The notes under the pieces were generated by a model. That model saw nothing but the letters and a program-made list of their open reading frames with translations. It ran no database searches and had not been told where the DNA came from. This document shows positions 60,839-64,000 of a DNA stretch of 64,000 nt, one piece after another; position 1 is the first letter of the stretch, and each line of letters begins with the position of its first letter. The translations under genes were made by a program, and so were the position numbers. The stretch is from Halopseudomonas bauzanensis (GTDB lineage Bacteria > Pseudomonadota > Gammaproteobacteria > Pseudomonadales > Pseudomonadaceae). Location of the stretch: assembly GCF_900114735.1 (NCBI RefSeq), contig NZ_FOUA01000001.1, forward strand, positions 257,559 through 321,558, in the 5' to 3' direction.

Positions 60839-62118
60839 TGCTGACGCTCACCCTGATTGTGACCGTGATCCTGCTGCTGATGGGCTTTCCGATGATGCTG
60901 CCGCTGCTGGCCGCCAGCCTGATGCTGCTGTTTCTGGTATTGCAGATGGACAACGTCGGCCTGCTGATTGGCCAGATGATCAGCGGGGTGCAGAGCTGGG
61001 CGCTGGCCGCCGTGCCGCTATTCATTTTCGCCGCTGACATCATGACCCGCGGCCATACCGCCAACCGCCTGCTGGATCTGGTGCAAAGCTTCGTCGGCCA
61101 TCTGCGCGGCGGACTGCCAATCACCACGGCCGCCAGCTGTACACTGTTCGGTGCGGTGTCCGGCTCGACCCAGGCAACGGTCGTGGCCATGGGCGGGCCA
61201 ATGCGCCCCAAACTGCTGGAAAAGGGCTACTCGGATAAATTCAGCATGGCCCTGATCATCAATGCCAGCGACATTGCCCTGCTGATTCCGCCCAGTATCG
61301 GCCTGATCATCTACGGTGTGGTATCGGGCGCCTCGATTGGCGACCTGTTTATCGCGGGCATCCTGCCCGGGCTGCTATTGTTGGTGCTGTTTTCGATCTA
61401 CTGCTGGATCGCCTCCACCCGCATGGGCATCGAACCCGAGCCGAAGGCGACCTGGCGATATCGTTGGCAGGCGCTGAAGAGAGCCGTTTTGCCGCTGGGC
61501 TTTCCGCTGGTAGTGGTAGGCGGTATCTATGGCGGTATTTTCAGCCCAACCGAGGCGGCAGCCATCGCGGTGCTCTATGCCGTGATTCTGGAAGTCGTGA
61601 TCCTGCGGTCGGTCAAGATCACCGAGTTGTGGGATGTCGCCCTGTCCACTGGCCTGATCACCGCCGTGGTGTTCATTCTGGTGGCCGCGGGCAATGCCTT
61701 TACCTACACCATCTCATTTGCCGGCATTCCCCAGGCGATCCTCAATCCGATCATTGCCGATATCGGCCACAGCCAGGTGCTGGTGCTGTCGCTGATTGCG
61801 GTGTCCTTCTTCATCGGTTGCATGTTTGTCGACCCCATCGTGGTGATCCTCATCCTGACGCCGCTGTTCAAGCCGGCGGTGGCCGCTGCCGGACTGGACC
61901 CGGTGCATGTGGGCATCATTGTCACGCTGCAGGCGGCCATCGGCTCGGCCACTCCCCCCTTCGGCTGCGATATCTTCACCGCCATGGCGATATTCCGTCG
62001 CCCCTACTTCGATGTAATCCGCGGCACACCGCCATTCATCGCCCTGTTGTTGCTGGCGACCATCATTCTGATCCTGTTCCCTTCGATTTCCCTGTGGCTG
62101 CCTTCTCTGGCGAACTGA
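60838..62118 (+). CDS. TRAP large permease DctM
   Basis: Large permease of 426 residues. Motifs: GFPMMLPLLAASLML, FGAVSGSTQATVVAMGGPMRP (DctM signature), IPPSIGLIIYGVVSGASIGDL, GIFSPTEAAAIAVLYAV and SATPPFGCDIFTAMA. It is translationally coupled to DctQ. Together with the DctP lipoprotein this forms a complete transporter. Confidence 0.92.
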   Translation: MLTLTLIVTVILLLMGFPMMLPLLAASLMLLFLVLQMDNVGLLIGQMISGVQSWALAAVPLFIFAADIMTRGHTANRLLDLVQSFVGHLRGGLPITTAASCTLFGAVSGSTQATVVAMGGPMRPKLLEKGYSDKFSMALIINASDIALLIPPSIGLIIYGVVSGASIGDLFIAGILPGLLLLVLFSIYCWIASTRMGIEPEPKATWRYRWQALKRAVLPLGFPLVVVGGIYGGIFSPTEAAAIAVLYAVILEVVILRSVKITELWDVALSTGLITAVVFILVAAGNAFTYTISFAGIPQAILNPIIADIGHSQVLVLSLIAVSFFIGCMFVDPIVVILILTPLFKPAVAAAGLDPVHVGIIVTLQAAIGSATPPFGCDIFTAMAIFRRPYFDVIRGTPPFIALLLLATIILILFPSISLWLPSLAN

Positions 62119-62132
62119 TTACAAATTGACAC

Positions 62133-62159
62133 TCTTGTTTGAGACAGTTCTGCCGATAA
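62133..62159 (+). promoter_or_regulatory. Sigma-28 (FliA) promoter of the chemoreceptor
   Basis: GCCGATAA (62152-62159) is a perfect -10 element. The -35 TCTTGTTT (62133-62140) matches TAAAGTTT at 5 of 8 with the exact 11-base spacer. It lies 88 bases before the receptor start. Confidence 0.75.
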
Positions 62160-62247
62160 GGTGGCGAGTAGCACTTTGAGACCCCATGTCTCAGGTGACT
62201 CATGGACGAAACATAACAATGCTCCGGAAAGGGGCAATGGGGGAATC

Positions 62248-63951
62248 ATGCAGGCTATCTCCACACCCAACGACACCCAAACCGCTATACGTTTTTCCCC
62301 AGCTGGCGCCGTTACTGGTACCGGCGTGGCACTGGCGATCTGCATTCTCGGCCTGGGCAGCCTGCTGCTGTGGCTGGGGGACGGCCTGATCCGCACTCTG
62401 GCGCTGGGTCTGATGGCTGTCTCATTGTGCTTCATCTGGCAACTGGTGCGACAACCACAACATACAAGCCCTCTGGCCGAGCGGCTGGAGCAGGCCAATG
62501 CATTGCAGATCAACCTGGCCGTAGCGACCCTGCAGGATGACTCTGCCGCCAGTCAGGCATTTGCACGCTTCAGCGCCCGGCTGCGCAGCATGCTGCTCGA
62601 TCTGCAGCATCAGAGCATGAGCATCGCCCTGGCGTCAGCACGCAACCGGGTACTGACCGAGCACGCGGAACGCGAGGCCAAGGCGCAACAGCAGCTATCC
62701 GAGCTGATCTTCCAGGCCAGCGACCAGACCAGCAGCGCGCTGCAGGATATCGCTGCCCGCACCAGCAATATCACTGGCATGACGGCACGCAACCTGGATG
62801 GTGCCAAGACATCCCAGGCGCAGCTGAGCGAAGCCTGTGAACGCATGCAGCAGATCAGCGAGGCGATGACCGGCTTCAAGGCCAATATCGACGCGCTGGG
62901 CGCCAGCTCGGGGCAGATTCGCAAGATTCTGACGACGGTTCAGGATTTCTCCGCGCAAACCAATATGCTTGCGCTGAACGCGGCCATCGAAGCGGCGCGG
63001 GCCGGCGAGCAAGGCCGTGGCTTTGCCGTGGTGGCTGATGAGGTGCGTAACCTGTCGATCCAGGTCGGCAATGCCGCGGACCAGATCGACCAGCTCATGG
63101 GGCAAATGCTAGGCGCGATGAACGGTGCCGAGGAGCAGACCCTGCGCATGCAGCAGCAGTCGGACAGTGCCGGGGGCGCGGTGCAAGCGGCGGCGGCCCA
63201 GTTTGGCCAGATGGTCGAGGACTTTCAGTTGACCAATGATGACCTGCTGATGGTCAGCAGCGCCCTGGAAGAACTCGCAGTCGGCAATCAGGAGACCCAT
63301 CAGCACAGCAGTGCCATCCGGGACAGCAGCCTGGGGATCAGCCGAAGCATGGAGCAAAGCTTTGTGCTGGCGGATCACCAACGCGATGAAAGCAACGCAG
63401 CGCTGCAGACACTGAGCCTGGTCCGCCTGGGCGAAGGCCGGCTGGAACAGGTTAGCGATATATTGCTCGCGCGCCGCAGCCGGCTGGAATCCGCGCTGCA
63501 GGAACTCACTGAACGTGGCGTGGATGTGTTCGACCGCAATTACCAGGCAATCAATGATCAGCCGGGCAAACACCGGGTCAGTTGGGCAGAGCCCTTCCGC
63601 CAGTCGGTCCAGCCGCTACTGGATGAGTGGGACCGCGGCGGTGAGGATGGTGTGCTGTACACGACGGCCATCGATGACCACGGTTACATGGCTGCGGCAC
63701 GAACCGCCGCCTCCCAGCCGCCGAGCGGCGATCCCCGCAAGGATGCCATGCGCAGTACCCATATGCGCTTCACTGTCAGCAATCCGGTGGAGCTGGAGAA
63801 TCTGCGCAAGTGCACCTATATAGGCATGGGCACCTTCATCCTGCCCGATGGACGCCCGATCTTCGTCCTGTTCGTCCCCCTGATGCTCAATGGGCGGCGC
63901 TGGGGCACCCTGACCGCCGGGATTCTGCCGGATGCCCTGGGATTGCAGTAA
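62248..63951 (+). CDS. Methyl-accepting chemotaxis protein with C-terminal sensor-like domain
   Basis: Chemoreceptor of 567 residues. Two closely spaced N-terminal helices (about 24-44 and 47-66) leave almost no periplasmic domain. The cytoplasmic signalling hairpin tip is at [20 protein letters not shown] (about 237-256) followed by [13 protein letters not shown]. After about residue 400 comes an extra domain of some 150 residues ([46 protein letters not shown]) that resembles a Cache/PAS-type sensor placed at the C-terminus. The start at 62248 has a GGGGGA site. The family call is certain; the ligand is unknown. Confidence 0.88.
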   Translation: MQAISTPNDTQTAIRFSPAGAVTGTGVALAICILGLGSLLLWLGDGLIRTLALGLMAVSLCFIWQLVRQPQHTSPLAERLEQANALQINLAVATLQDDSAASQAFARFSARLRSMLLDLQHQSMSIALASARNRVLTEHAEREAKAQQQLSELIFQASDQTSSALQDIAARTSNITGMTARNLDGAKTSQAQLSEACERMQQISEAMTGFKANIDALGASSGQIRKILTTVQDFSAQTNMLALNAAIEAARAGEQGRGFAVVADEVRNLSIQVGNAADQIDQLMGQMLGAMNGAEEQTLRMQQQSDSAGGAVQAAAAQFGQMVEDFQLTNDDLLMVSSALEELAVGNQETHQHSSAIRDSSLGISRSMEQSFVLADHQRDESNAALQTLSLVRLGEGRLEQVSDILLARRSRLESALQELTERGVDVFDRNYQAINDQPGKHRVSWAEPFRQSVQPLLDEWDRGGEDGVLYTTAIDDHGYMAAARTAASQPPSGDPRKDAMRSTHMRFTVSNPVELENLRKCTYIGMGTFILPDGRPIFVLFVPLMLNGRRWGTLTAGILPDALGLQ

Positions 63952-63967
63952 CGGAAGCGTGCTAGCC

Positions 63968-64000
63968 CCTGGGAGCGTCGAGCACCAGCTCGATGAGCGG
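63968..64000. repeat. Family A REP half-element at the window end
   Basis: CCTGGGAGCGTCGAGCACCA and the following AGCTCGATGAG form one family-A right core directly after the chemoreceptor gene; it probably continues past the window. Confidence 0.8.

Overview
The window reads as chromosomal DNA of a gammaproteobacterium of the Pseudomonadaceae, most likely Halopseudomonas or the P. pertucinogena group. This is an inference from the Pseudomonas-style gene set (MetR, EpmC, Hmp-NorR, Mrp-Dcd, AlaA-MsrB), several REP families and Anr-type boxes. No phage, plasmid, insertion sequence or CRISPR array is visible.

Layout. (1) 1-9731, minus strand: a nucleotide-sugar operon glmS-wecB-wecC-pseB-pseC-pseF-pseG-pseH-pseI. 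It takes fructose-6-phosphate towards UDP-ManNAcA and CMP-pseudaminic acid for a surface polysaccharide or flagellin glycan. An exact 12-base ops element (GGCGGTAGCGTG) lies just upstream of glmS, and an RfaH-family antiterminator gene sits immediately beyond it (9941-10444). (2) 10646-12055: a beta-CASP metallo-beta-lactamase. (3) 12319-20702, plus strand: a group-4-capsule-like export set (etp, etk, gfcA/yjbE, wza, gfcB, gfcC, gfcD), then a VanZ-like protein. (4) 20780-30550: a catabolic block with an SDR, a GntR/FCD regulator, a TRAP transporter, an aldehyde dehydrogenase, a class III aminotransferase, a DmlA/TtuC-type dehydrogenase and its LysR regulator. The substrate is unknown, but matching TTGT-N3-ACAA palindromes suggest the GntR protein controls it. 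(5) 30620-33497: divergent hmp and norR, with a sigma-54 promoter, three spaced NorR-type sites and an Anr/Dnr-like box between them. (6) 33650-50869: housekeeping and accessory genes (ZIP transporter, PutP, tRNA-Glu and tRNA-Gly, GST, ATPase, MsrB, AlaA, HtpX, PdxB, EpmC, MATE, TusA, RlmM, MetR) separated by dense palindromic repeats. (7) 51140-57578: a secreted alpha/beta hydrolase, a TetR regulator, an RstAB-like two-component system, CsbD, an Anr-boxed universal stress protein, a TorF-type outer-membrane protein and Dcd. (8) 57703-63951: Mrp/ApbC, a divergently arranged TRAP system with a lipoprotein binding component, and a chemoreceptor with a near-perfect sigma-28 minus-10 box.

The clearest biology is regulatory: an RfaH/ops-controlled glycan operon, a complete NO-detoxification switch, and a predicted FCD-GntR regulon for an unassigned catabolic pathway. 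Repeats of at least three families fill nearly every longer intergenic region between 33.5 and 49.7 kb.
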